Shown here piece by piece: positions 17,025-25,416 of a DNA stretch of 38,588 bases; within the stretch, counting starts at the first letter, position 1, and every line of letters starts with the position of its first letter. This DNA comes from Planctomycetota bacterium (GTDB lineage: Bacteria; Planctomycetota; UBA1135; UBA2386), in assembly GCA_002684655.1 (NCBI GenBank), contig NYVR01000059.1, positions 1 to 38,588 of the forward strand, in the 5' to 3' direction. The translations under genes were made by a program, and so were the position numbers. The notes beneath the pieces were generated by a model that worked only from the letters and a program-made list of their open reading frames with translations, did no database searches and was not told the origin of the DNA.

Positions 17025-19219
17025 GGCGTCGTTTCCTGGTTGGGATGCTTGTCGGTCACGGTTTCGCTTGCCACGTCGTCTTCGACGACGGGCAGCCGAA
17101 GCCGCATGATGGTACCACCGTCGGGGCGCGGGAGGGCCTCGATCTCGCCGCCGTGGGCCGCAGCGAAGTGTTGCACGATCCCGAGGCCGAGGCCAGCGCC
17201 GCGGACCTCGCCGCTGTTGCTGGCCCGAAAGAAGCCCTCGAAGACGCGCTTGTGTTCGCCGTCCGGGATCCCGCGGCCGCGGTCGCGGACTTCGATCACC
17301 GCGTCATCGCCGACGCGCTGCAGCAGCAACTCGACCTCGTGCTCGTCGACGTGTTCTGGGCCGTATTTGGTGGCGTTCTCAAGCAGGTTGACGATCGCGC
17401 CCTCCAGGCCCTCTTTGTCGCAGACGACGCTGATTCCCAGGGGCAGGCTGTCGACGAGGAAGACGCCTTTGGCTTCTAGGTGCGGGCCGTATGCGTAGGC
17501 CGTCGCGCGTAAGAGCTCGCCGAGGTCGTATGGCTCCGCCGAATAGTCGAGCGTCCCCGCCTGCTGCTTCGAGAAGTCGAGGATGCGCTGGATCAAGGTC
17601 GTCAGGCGCTCGGATTCCCGCGCGATGATCGAGCCGAACTCCGCGGCCTGGTTGTCGTCTCGGACGCGGCGCATACCCAGCGTCTCGCCATACATCCGGA
17701 TCAACGCGAGGGGTGTCTTGAGCTCGTGTGATACCCGCGAAACAAGGTCGATCTTCAGCGACGCCAGCTCTGCTTCGCGGGTCACCGACCGCCACGACCA
17801 AAGCGCGCCGCCCAGCGCGGTAAAGAACAGGGCGAGCACCAGCACCGTTCGCTTCGCAGCGGCCGATTCGGCTTCGGCGATGATCGCTGCGGGGTCGGCG
17901 GGGTAGGCGCGCAGGGTCAGCCCCGAGGTCAGCATGGCGGGCGCGATGAAATCTTCTGGGACGTCGTCCGGCGACGCGATCAGGGCGCCGCCGTCGGGGA
18001 CGCTCACGCTCAATACGAAGTTGCCGTCGGCGCGGACGAAGGGCTCCAGGGCGGGTTCGAGCAGCGCGGCCAGGTCGAAGTTGACCGCGACGAACGTGCC
18101 GCGGAAGTCGAGCCGCTCATCGTCGGCGGCCGGGCGGACGGCGAGCAGCGAGAGGTAGTCCTCGATGCGGGTGACGAGCCGTTCCTCGGCGACGGCGATG
18201 TCGCCCGCTGTGGCGCTCATACGTTGCAGCCGGGAGCGTAGTTGGCCTTTCTGCCACAGCTCGAACTCGCCCGCGAAATCGCGCGTCATGACGCGTTGTT
18301 GGTTCTCGCGGAGGTAGCGGTCGACGTCGGCTCGTCGGTCGTCATCTGGTGCGAAGGTCGCCGCGAGCCGCTCGGCGACCGCAGCCGTCAAGCCATCCGA
18401 GACGAGGCCGAACTCGTTCTCGGCGATGGCGCGGATGAGCTCGACCCGTTCGTCTCGGTCGCCGAGCTCCGCGAGCGCGCTCTGCGCGACCAGGCGGAAT
18501 GGCGCCATGTCCCGCATCTGACGCGAATAGCCTTGGAACACGTCTGCGGCGCGGACAACCCCATCGAACTGGGTCCGCGCGGCGTCCGTGTCGCCGCTCG
18601 CGCGAAGCAGCGCGCCGAGGCGGAACCGCGCGTGCACCTCTGCCTCGCGCAGGTTGCGGATCGAGTAGCTGCCGCCGTCGTCTGTCGGGAGGCTGGTCTC
18701 AAGGTCGATCAGGAAGCCCTCTAAGAGCGCCGCCGCCGTGCCGTGGTGGCCGTTCGCGATCAGCAGCTCGGCCTTCGCGAGGTCCGCAAACCTCGCGGGC
18801 TCGCCGCTCTGGGATGTGCCCGGCGTCTCTGGCTCGCGGGCCAGCGGCAGGCTGTATGAGTAGAGCGGCAGGGCTGGCCACTCGACGTCTCCGCGCTCAT
18901 CGAGCAGCAGGATGTCGAGCGCGGCTTCAAGGCCGGGCTCCTCTCGCAGCATCAGCGTCGCCTTCGTCGGCGTCTCGTCGCGCAGCAACCGCTCCGACGC
19001 CGCGAGCGCCGCGGGCACTTGCAGCTCGATGCGCTGTTCGATCGCTTGACGGGCGCTCGCTAGGAACTGCTGCGCCTCGCGCTCTAGCGACGCCTCCGTC
19101 AGCGCGCCGGTGCGGCGCAGCTCGTTCCAACCGAGCACCGCGAGCACGGTGAGCGGCACCAAGAACGTCACGAGCGCCAGCAGGTGGCGCGGGCTTAGGT
19201 GCTTGAACGGTCTGGGCAT
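17021..19219 (-). CDS. Sensor histidine kinase with large TPR-like extracytoplasmic sensor
   Basis: A 732-residue membrane protein. Segment one (about 12-30) and segment two (457-476) bracket an extracytoplasmic region of some 425 residues. Within it, 145-345 looks like TPR-type helical hairpins (ADLAKAELLIANGHHGTAAA, ARFRLGALLRASGDTDAA) and 370-440 is alpha/beta and may be a PAS/Cache-like module. The cytosolic part has HisKA with His498 in RVSHELKTPL, followed by the ATPase: N-box NLLENATKYGP, G1 DRGRGIPDG, F-box FEGFFRA and G2 GAGLGLGI. It would autophosphorylate and pass phosphate to the coupled PhoB-type regulator. The signal sensed is unknown; a TPR-like sensor suggests a protein or peptide partner. 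The 214 bases upstream should hold the operon promoter. Confidence 0.93.
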   Translation of the reverse strand: MPRPFKHLSPRHLLALVTFLVPLTVLAVLGWNELRRTGALTEASLEREAQQFLASARQAIEQRIELQVPAALAASERLLRDETPTKATLMLREEPGLEAALDILLLDERGDVEWPALPLYSYSLPLAREPETPGTSQSGEPARFADLAKAELLIANGHHGTAAALLEGFLIDLETSLPTDDGGSYSIRNLREAEVHARFRLGALLRASGDTDAARTQFDGVVRAADVFQGYSRQMRDMAPFRLVAQSALAELGDRDERVELIRAIAENEFGLVSDGLTAAVAERLAATFAPDDDRRADVDRYLRENQQRVMTRDFAGEFELWQKGQLRSRLQRMSATAGDIAVAEERLVTRIEDYLSLLAVRPAADDERLDFRGTFVAVNFDLAALLEPALEPFVRADGNFVLSVSVPDGGALIASPDDVPEDFIAPAMLTSGLTLRAYPADPAAIIAEAESAAAKRTVLVLALFFTALGGALWSWRSVTREAELASLKIDLVSRVSHELKTPLALIRMYGETLGMRRVRDDNQAAEFGSIIARESERLTTLIQRILDFSKQQAGTLDYSAEPYDLGELLRATAYAYGPHLEAKGVFLVDSLPLGISVVCDKEGLEGAIVNLLENATKYGPEHVDEHEVELLLQRVGDDAVIEVRDRGRGIPDGEHKRVFEGFFRASNSGEVRGAGLGLGIVQHFAAAHGGEIEALPRPDGGTIMRLRLPVVEDDVASETVTDKHPNQETTP

Positions 19220-19363
19220 GAGGCGGGCACAGTCTGCCCGCTACAGCGTAACTGTTGCGCTGCTAGCGCGGTAGCCGCCTACGCTGCGGCCTCGTTCTTC
19301 CCTGCATTCCCCGCGTCGAGAAGCGTGCCCGAGGCCGGCGCCGCAACCCGCGATCTTGTCCGG

Positions 19364-19417
19364 GGGTCACGATCCATGGCGGTCTCTGAGGCTGTCATGA
19401 ACTCGCTGGCGTGACCC
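19364..19417. repeat. Inverted repeat GGGTCAC/GTGACCC
   Basis: GGGTCAC (19364-19370) and GTGACCC (19411-19417) are perfect inverted copies 40 bases apart, in the 214-base gap between the kinase start and the end of the GT-C gene. The repeat could be a regulator site for the kinase operon or part of a terminator region; it may equally be chance. Confidence 0.2.
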
Positions 19418-19433
19418 ATCAGGGTGTCTTCGA

Positions 19434-21464
19434 TTATCGCTCGCGAAGCAGTCGTACGCGCTCGGGAGCCGCGCCGTCGGCGCCTGCTCGCAAGGTGATC
19501 TCAACCTCGCTCTGCGAATCCACGACGAAGCGATCCGCGCCGCCGACGCGCGCGTCCGCGCCGCAGCCCTTCGGCTCACAGCGCAGCGACCAAGCGCCGG
19601 GCTCAAGCCGCAAGCGTACGGTCGCGCTCTGTCCAGCTGCGAGCGCGAGGCAGAGCGGACCTCCTGCCGTCGCAACGGCTACGGGGCTGCGCGACTGCAG
19701 AAACGTCGCGATCGCGGCTAGGTTTTGCCCGGCGCGTTGTTCGGCGTCCAGGTCGTCGCTCGCCGGTTGGTGCTTGCGCGTGACCGGGCCACCAAGTCGG
19801 AACGCGCCGAACAAATACGCAGGGATCACCACGGCGTCCTGCTCGCGACGAACGCCGCAGCGGCCTGTTCGTCGGACCCAGATCGGCGCTAGGTGAGGTT
19901 GTCGCACGCCTGGCAGGATCTCCGGCTGGCCGAGGTCTAGGAGGAACATGCGATAGCCTTCGAGGAACCGCGGGTCGTCCTCGAATTCGCAGGCGCTGAC
20001 GAACACCGGCAGCGGCAGGCCCGGCGCGTGCTGGAAGACCATCAGGTCGGGCTGTCGGTCCATCACGTAGGCGCCGTTGCCGCGCATGTGGCCTGGCGGT
20101 CGGGGGATCTCCGGCCGCACCGTCTCGATCCACGCGGGGAACGGCGTGGTCGCGATGGTGCGGTCACACAGTCCGAGCATGTCGAGGCACGGCAGCTTGC
20201 TGTAGTAGGGGAGCGCGCCGGCGGCGTCGACGGCGAGCCGCGCCTGCTGGTCGGCGAACGCGCGCCCGAGGACGTCTCCCAGCGCTTTGCCGTGCCACTC
20301 CCAGACCTCGGCGCGCGCTTCTTGGCTGCGCTCGTTGGCGCGCGCGAGGAACGCGTCCGCGCCGGCGAGGCCGGCGCCCGCGAGCGCGGCAGCGGCGGCC
20401 CAGCCTGTGGCGCGCGGCAGCCGCGCGAGCCCGAGCCCCGCGAGCAGCGCAAGCGGCGCGAGCGCGCCGTGCAGCAGCCGCAAGCCCGGGAAGTGGTCGC
20501 CGCCGATGACGCACAGATAGGCGAGCCACGCGAGCACGGCCAGCAACGGCGGCAGCGCAGTCGACCTCGACCGACGGGACGTCATCGCGGCGAGGGCGCC
20601 GATGGTCGCCGCGACGGTCAGCGCCGGCATTGAGGTTAAGGCGTCGACGACGAAGGCGGCCCCCGGTTCTAGCGACGACAGCGCGAGCTCCGCTTTGACG
20701 TGCGCCGTGTTGGGGACGAGGTCGCCGTAATAGACGAAGCGGAAGGCGGTCTGCAGCGAGGCCGCGACCATCGCCGGGGCGCCGAACAACAGCGCGCAGT
20801 TGACAGCTTGGCGGACCGCGCCGCGGCTGTGCCCGAGCCAGCCTAGGCCGACCCCGACGCCCGCGGTGAGCGCCCAGAGCGGGCTGTCCGGTCGCGTCCA
20901 GCAAGCTAGCGCGAAGGGCGCTCCGGCGACGAGGAGCGCGCGCGCCCGCGGCGGTGTGTCGGACGTCTGGTGTCTGCAGAGCTGCGCGAGCCCCGCGAAC
21001 CCCCACGCGAGCAACGCGAGCATCAACGGGCCCTCGAGGCCCGCGATGGACCATACGAGCACGGGTTGGGAGCCCGCGACCAAGAGCGGAGCGACCGCAG
21101 CTACAGCGGCCTCGCGCGGGCCGCGCGGCCGGAGCGCGGCAGCGAGGCCTAACAGCGCCGCGATCGTGCACAGCACCCCGAGCGCTCGCGCCGCCGTCAC
21201 GAGTTCGACGCCGCACGCTCCAAACAGCGCGACCAACAGGACCCACAGCAGGTTGCTGTAGCCTTCGACGCGCTCGCCGTCGGTCCACGTCAACCCCTGC
21301 CCTTCGAGCAGACGCTCTGCGTAGCGCAGGGAGATAAACGAGTCATCCGAGAAGAACGGATACGTCCAGCCGACCTGGACCAAGAACACGCAGAGCGCTG
21401 GCAGCGCCGCGGCCGCGACCCAGAGCGTCCTGCGCCGGTCTGTCTGTTGCGTCGATTCGTTCAC
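19434..21464 (-). CDS. GT-C fold membrane glycosyltransferase (AftB/GT39-like)
   Basis: A 676-residue protein from GTG 21464, which overlaps the stop of the preceding namZ gene (GTGA); the frame runs further up but that part lies inside namZ. After a first membrane segment (14-34) comes the hallmark of polyprenyl-phosphate-dependent GT-C enzymes: the acidic pair Asp40-Asp41 in PFFSDDSFISLRYAERL, then TDGERVEGYSNLLW, as in arabinofuranosyltransferase-like and mannosyltransferase-like families. About ten more hydrophobic segments follow to near residue 400, then a soluble C-terminal domain of some 270 residues. It would move a sugar from a lipid-phosphate donor to an acceptor outside the membrane. 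Sugar and acceptor are unknown. Its coupling to a peptidoglycan-scavenging operon is odd. Confidence 0.85.
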   Translation of the reverse strand: MNESTQQTDRRRTLWVAAAALPALCVFLVQVGWTYPFFSDDSFISLRYAERLLEGQGLTWTDGERVEGYSNLLWVLLVALFGACGVELVTAARALGVLCTIAALLGLAAALRPRGPREAAVAAVAPLLVAGSQPVLVWSIAGLEGPLMLALLAWGFAGLAQLCRHQTSDTPPRARALLVAGAPFALACWTRPDSPLWALTAGVGVGLGWLGHSRGAVRQAVNCALLFGAPAMVAASLQTAFRFVYYGDLVPNTAHVKAELALSSLEPGAAFVVDALTSMPALTVAATIGALAAMTSRRSRSTALPPLLAVLAWLAYLCVIGGDHFPGLRLLHGALAPLALLAGLGLARLPRATGWAAAAALAGAGLAGADAFLARANERSQEARAEVWEWHGKALGDVLGRAFADQQARLAVDAAGALPYYSKLPCLDMLGLCDRTIATTPFPAWIETVRPEIPRPPGHMRGNGAYVMDRQPDLMVFQHAPGLPLPVFVSACEFEDDPRFLEGYRMFLLDLGQPEILPGVRQPHLAPIWVRRTGRCGVRREQDAVVIPAYLFGAFRLGGPVTRKHQPASDDLDAEQRAGQNLAAIATFLQSRSPVAVATAGGPLCLALAAGQSATVRLRLEPGAWSLRCEPKGCGADARVGGADRFVVDSQSEVEITLRAGADGAAPERVRLLRER

Positions 21465-22633
21465 GGCCTCGGGTAGAGCATGCTCGGTCTCGCGGCGGAC
21501 CACCAGCCCTCGGGCTGCGCGGCGATCGCTGCGAGCGCAGCCTCGTCGCCGTCGCCGTCGACCCACCGTCGCGCGGCTTCACCTCCTGAGAGGATATCTA
21601 TCGGCAGCAGCTGATCCTCGTATTCGTAGGGTGGGTTCTTCCATCGTAGTTTCGGACCGTGCTGCTCGCGGATCGCCCGTAGCAGCCTGAGCGTCATCGC
21701 ATAAGCGCGCAGCATCAAAGGTTCGACGACGTGCACGTAGAGCCCGCGGCAGGGCTCATCCCGGAACTTCTGAAAGGTCGGTCGAAACGTGACCGGCCGC
21801 AGCGCCGCGCCGGGGACTTCGTCCAGGGTCGCGCGCAGTTGTTCGGGGTCCAGCCAAGGTGCGCCGCACTGTTCGAACGGCGTCGTTGTTCCGCGCCCTT
21901 CGCTTAGGTTCGTGCCTTCGAGCAGCACCTGCCCTGGATAGACTGCGCACGCCGCGGCGCGCGGCAGGTTCGGGGATGGCGGCACCCACGCGCGTCCGCA
22001 GTCGCGCCAGAGCATCTCTCTGCGCCATCCTCGCATCTTCAGGGTGTGCAGCTCGCAGCCGATGGCGAGCGCCTCGTTGCAGTGCACGGCGAGCTCGGCG
22101 AGCGTGAGGCCGTGGCGCATCGGTATCGACGCGCGTCCGACGAAGCTGGCGAAGTTGAGGTCGAGCTGCGCGCCCTCTGCGATGACGCCGCCCAGCGGGT
22201 TCGGTCGGTCTAGCACCAAGACCGCGACGCCATTCGCTGCGCATGCTTGCATGCAGCTCGTCAGCGTCCAGGCGTAGGTATAGACGCGTGTCCCGACGTC
22301 TTGGAGGTCGACGACGAGCAGGTCGAGCCCGTCGAGCATCTCGCGCGTGGGCGCGCGGGTCTCCGAATATAGACTGAAGACCGGCAAGCCGCGGTGACTG
22401 CCGTGCGCGGTCTCGACCATGTTGTCCTGCTCAGTTGACCAAATGCCGTGCTGCGGTCCGAACAGCTTGCGGAGCGCGTTCGGGAACCGCGCCTGGAGCG
22501 CTTCCGCGGCGTGGACAAATCTGGCGGTGACGGAGGCTTGGTTGCTGAGCAGGCCAAAGGCGCGCGACGCGCGCAAGCGCGCAGGTGGATCGCGCAGTGC
22601 GCGCTCGAGGCCGATCTCTACGGTGGCGGTCAT
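21461..22633 (-). CDS. namZ: NamZ-like exo-N-acetylmuramidase (DUF1343, GH171), no signal peptide
   Basis: A 390-residue protein from ATG 22633, overlapping the stop of the first namZ copy (ATGA). It spans the full DUF1343 domain: GLLSNQASV, KLFGPQHGIW (57-66), QDNMVET, LDLLVVDLQDVGTRVYTYAWT, VLDRPNPLGG, IPMRHGLTLAELA, PPSPNLP, YPGQVLLEGTNLSEGRGTTTPFE. Family members release MurNAc from non-reducing ends of peptidoglycan fragments. Neither this start nor the open frame above it (to 22690) gives a signal peptide, so the product is probably cytosolic and may act on imported disaccharides. Where the other copy has PEHG, this one has PQHG (Gln61), a position I believe is important for catalysis; some relatives share QHG with QDNM, so this may mark a subfamily. 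Confidence 0.87.
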   Translation of the reverse strand: MTATVEIGLERALRDPPARLRASRAFGLLSNQASVTARFVHAAEALQARFPNALRKLFGPQHGIWSTEQDNMVETAHGSHRGLPVFSLYSETRAPTREMLDGLDLLVVDLQDVGTRVYTYAWTLTSCMQACAANGVAVLVLDRPNPLGGVIAEGAQLDLNFASFVGRASIPMRHGLTLAELAVHCNEALAIGCELHTLKMRGWRREMLWRDCGRAWVPPSPNLPRAAACAVYPGQVLLEGTNLSEGRGTTTPFEQCGAPWLDPEQLRATLDEVPGAALRPVTFRPTFQKFRDEPCRGLYVHVVEPLMLRAYAMTLRLLRAIREQHGPKLRWKNPPYEYEDQLLPIDILSGGEAARRWVDGDGDEAALAAIAAQPEGWWSAARPSMLYPRP

Positions 22634-23829
22634 TCGTAGAGCAGGAACGGGCGTCGTCGCATCTCGAACGTCTTGAGCCTGCCGCGCCATGCGGCCGCGA
22701 TCTCGTCGGCGTCTACGCCGGCGAGGATCGCGGCGGCGGTCGCCTCGTCCTTGAGGAGCCAGTCGAGCCGCGCCGTCTGCCAGTCGGAGGGGAACAAGCT
22801 ATGCAGCGAGCACGCGACATGCAGGCCGACCCGCACCGGCTGGTAGGCGCGCCAGTCAGTGACCAACAGGTGGACGCCGCCGCAGCGTCGGCCGCGGTGC
22901 TTGCTCGAGGCCGGCGTAAAGTGCACGGGCACGAACGCGACCCCGGCGAGGCCGCGGCTGTTGAGGTCGGCGGCGAAGCGACGCGCGTCGATCCACGGCG
23001 CGCCGAGGATCTCGAACGGGGTGTCGGTGCCGCGTCCCACGGAGACGTTGGTGCCCTCGATCAGCCCGATGCCGGGATAGGTCAGCGCCTGGGTCAGCCG
23101 GCGCATGTTGGGGGACGGGGCGATCCACGGCAGCCCCGTGTGGTAGAGCCAGTCGGCCCGCTGCCAGCCGCGGCAGCGGACGACCTGCAGGTCGACGTCG
23201 AGCCCCTCCTCGCCGACCATCATCCGCGCCAGCTCACCGGTCGTCATGCCGTGCCGGAGCGGGATGGTGTGAGCGCCGACGAAGTCCCTGCGCTCGGCGC
23301 GCATCACGGGGCCGGCGATCGCGACGCCGCCGATCGGGTTGGGCCGGTCGAGCACGAAAAACGCTAGGTCCTGTTCGGCCGCGGCCTCCAGCCCGCTCCG
23401 CATCGTGGCGACGTAGGTGTAAAAGCGGCAGCCGATATCTTGGACGTCGAAGACCAAGGCGTCGAGCCCGGCCAGCATCGTGGGCGTGGGCCGGCGCGTC
23501 TCGCCATAGAGCGAGAACACGGGCAGGCCGGTGGCGGCGTCGGTGGTGTCTCCGACCTCGGCGTCCAACTGTCCTTCCCAGCCGTGTTCTGGTGAGAATA
23601 GCGCCACTAGCTCGACGTCCTCGCTCATGGCGATGACGTCGACGGTTCGTCGTCCGGCTGCCGTTCGGCCGGTGTGGTTGGTGATCAGGCCGACCTTGCG
23701 ACCGCGGAGCTGCGAGCAACCAGACTCCGCGAGCACGTCGGCGCCGGTTTGCACCCTCACCTGCGCGCGCGCGCCTGCTAGGCCGGCGAAGAGCGACGCT
23801 AAGATCAGCGCCAGACGGCTCATCCTCAT
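22630..23829 (-). CDS. namZ: Secreted exo-beta-N-acetylmuramidase NamZ (DUF1343, GH171)
   Basis: A 399-residue protein. ATG 23829 (or 23823, two residues later) begins a signal peptide (LALILASLFAGLAGARA). DUF1343 motifs in order: KVGLITNHTGRTA, ALFSPEHGWEG (77-87, with Glu81-His82), GLPVFSLYGETRRPT, LDALVFDVQDIGCRFYTYVAT, FVLDRPNPIGG, IPLRHGMTTGELARMM, IAPSPNMR, YPGIGLIEGTNVSVGRGTDTPFE. The family, founded by B. subtilis NamZ (YbbC), removes MurNAc from the non-reducing end of glycan strands after amidase and glucosaminidase action. Export puts it where peptidoglycan fragments are. It is 54 bases downstream of the symporter and coupled to the second copy. The two copies are clearly related but far from identical. 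Confidence 0.92.
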   Translation of the reverse strand: MRMSRLALILASLFAGLAGARAQVRVQTGADVLAESGCSQLRGRKVGLITNHTGRTAAGRRTVDVIAMSEDVELVALFSPEHGWEGQLDAEVGDTTDAATGLPVFSLYGETRRPTPTMLAGLDALVFDVQDIGCRFYTYVATMRSGLEAAAEQDLAFFVLDRPNPIGGVAIAGPVMRAERRDFVGAHTIPLRHGMTTGELARMMVGEEGLDVDLQVVRCRGWQRADWLYHTGLPWIAPSPNMRRLTQALTYPGIGLIEGTNVSVGRGTDTPFEILGAPWIDARRFAADLNSRGLAGVAFVPVHFTPASSKHRGRRCGGVHLLVTDWRAYQPVRVGLHVACSLHSLFPSDWQTARLDWLLKDEATAAAILAGVDADEIAAAWRGRLKTFEMRRRPFLLYE

Positions 23830-23883
23830 GAGCAGACGGTAGTCGGTCGGGCGCGTCGTGAACACGTGATCGTGTCAGTCGGC

Positions 23884-25338
23884 TCAAGCGGACGTGTTCG
23901 TGCCCGGCGTGATCAACTGTGTCAGCTTGCCGACGCTCACCGTCGCGATGCAGGTGATCAAGCCGAGCCACGGCCAGCCGATGTCGGGTTTGCCAACCAC
24001 GATCCAGCAGGTCGCTGCGAGGCCGCCCAGAAGGCCCACCAGGGACGCCTTCGCCGAGCGGCGGGCGCTCAGGGCCAGTAAAAACAGCCCGAGCACCATG
24101 CCGAGGTTGAGGTTTTGGATCGCGAGGACCTGCCCGATCACGGGTGCGTCGGGATCCAGGCCCAGCCCGGTGACGCCGACGAGAACCTGCAGCCCGGCGA
24201 ACAGGACGGTCGCGGCTCTGGAGGCGCGCAGCGCGAACGCGCTGTCCTGCTCATGTCGGGTCAGCGGTAGCACGAAGTCGTTCACGAACGCGGAGGCGGA
24301 CGCCGAGAGCGAGCTGGAGAGCGTCGACATCGCCGCGGAGAACAGCGCGCCGAGCACGATCCCGACGACCCCTGTCGGCAGTTGATGGACGATGAAGTCG
24401 GCGAATACGCGGTCCGGCTTGCTGAGGGGCTGCGCGGGCGGGACCTGCGCGTAGAAGGCGGCCAGCCCGACGCCCAACAGCAGGAAGACCAGGAACTGCC
24501 CGAGCACCACCGGGCCGCTCCAGAACAGCGCTCGCTGCGCGTCTTGCTGGGAGCGCGCGCACAGGAACCGCTGCACGATCAACTGGTCGACGCCGTGGCT
24601 GCCGATCGACAGGACCGCGCCGCCGATCAAGCCTGCCCATAACGTGTAGTTCGCCGCGAGGTCCCACTCGAGCGCGAAGACGCGGAGTCGGTCGGCGGCG
24701 CCGTCGCTTGCGAACGCCGCCGCTAACCCGCCGTCGATTCGGTCGTGCATAACGACGAAGGCGACGGCCGCGCCGGCCATGTAGACGAAGAACTGCACAG
24801 CGTCGGTCCAGACGACCGCCTTGATCCCGCCGATGACGGTGTAGACGACCGTAGCCGCGCCGACGGCGATGACGGCGAGGGAGAGGTCCCAGCCGAACAT
24901 CACCTGCAGTACGATGGCGGTGAGGAAGAGCCGCAGCCCGTCGGCTACGGTGCGGGTGACGAGGAAGATCCCGCTCGCGATCGTGCGCACCTGAGGACCG
25001 CTGCGCACCCGTAGGACCTCATAGGCGCTAAATAGCTGGCCGCGGAAATAGAGCGGAACCATGACCGCGGCTGCGACGGTCCGGCCAATGATGTAGCCGA
25101 GCGGTAGCTGCAGGAACCGCATGTCCCCGAAGAAGGCCACGCCAGGCAAGCTCAGGAACGTGACGGTGCTGGTCTCGGTGGCGACGATCGACAGCAGCAG
25201 GACCGTCCACGGCAGGTCGCGCCCCCCGAGCAGGAAGTCGGACGCGGACTTCTGGCCTCGCCCCATCCACAGCCCGAAGGCGACGGTCCCGCCGACATAG
25301 GCGGCGAGCAGCGCGAGGTCCAGTGGAGCGACCGGCAT
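23884..25338 (-). CDS. Sodium:solute symporter (SSS family), probable amino-sugar importer
   Basis: A 484-residue inner-membrane protein with about 13 hydrophobic segments. SSS-family features: an N-terminal FLLGGRDLPW segment, LLLSIVATETSTVTFLSLPGVAF, TVIGGIKAVVWTDAVQFFVY, GSHGVDQLIVQRFLCAR and a late ALFSAAMSTLSSSLSASAS, the last two being strong SSS signatures, with Ser pairs typical of the sodium site. It heads the leftward operon before the namZ pair. From this context MurNAc, GlcNAc or a related disaccharide or anhydro sugar is the likely cargo; that is inference, since SSS proteins carry many substrates. It would deliver unphosphorylated sugar, unlike the MurP PTS of B. subtilis. It is divergent from murQ with only 78 bases between. 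Confidence 0.9.
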   Translation of the reverse strand: MPVAPLDLALLAAYVGGTVAFGLWMGRGQKSASDFLLGGRDLPWTVLLLSIVATETSTVTFLSLPGVAFFGDMRFLQLPLGYIIGRTVAAAVMVPLYFRGQLFSAYEVLRVRSGPQVRTIASGIFLVTRTVADGLRLFLTAIVLQVMFGWDLSLAVIAVGAATVVYTVIGGIKAVVWTDAVQFFVYMAGAAVAFVVMHDRIDGGLAAAFASDGAADRLRVFALEWDLAANYTLWAGLIGGAVLSIGSHGVDQLIVQRFLCARSQQDAQRALFWSGPVVLGQFLVFLLLGVGLAAFYAQVPPAQPLSKPDRVFADFIVHQLPTGVVGIVLGALFSAAMSTLSSSLSASASAFVNDFVLPLTRHEQDSAFALRASRAATVLFAGLQVLVGVTGLGLDPDAPVIGQVLAIQNLNLGMVLGLFLLALSARRSAKASLVGLLGGLAATCWIVVGKPDIGWPWLGLITCIATVSVGKLTQLITPGTNTSA

Positions 25339-25416
25339 GTCGGGACTCTATCCAAGGCGCGGCCGGCCTTCACTACAACCGTGGCGTGGAGCGACGCGAT
25401 ACGCGATCATTCGGTC
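25339..25416. promoter_or_regulatory. Shared divergent control region of the peptidoglycan-sugar cluster
   Basis: Only 78 bases lie between the symporter start and the chosen murQ start, so promoters for both arms must be here or overlap the genes. It holds the inverted repeat AAGGC (25354-25358) / GCCTT (25366-25370) enclosing the 8-base palindrome GGCCGGCC (25361-25368), a possible operator. No convincing promoter boxes could be assigned. Confidence 0.35.
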
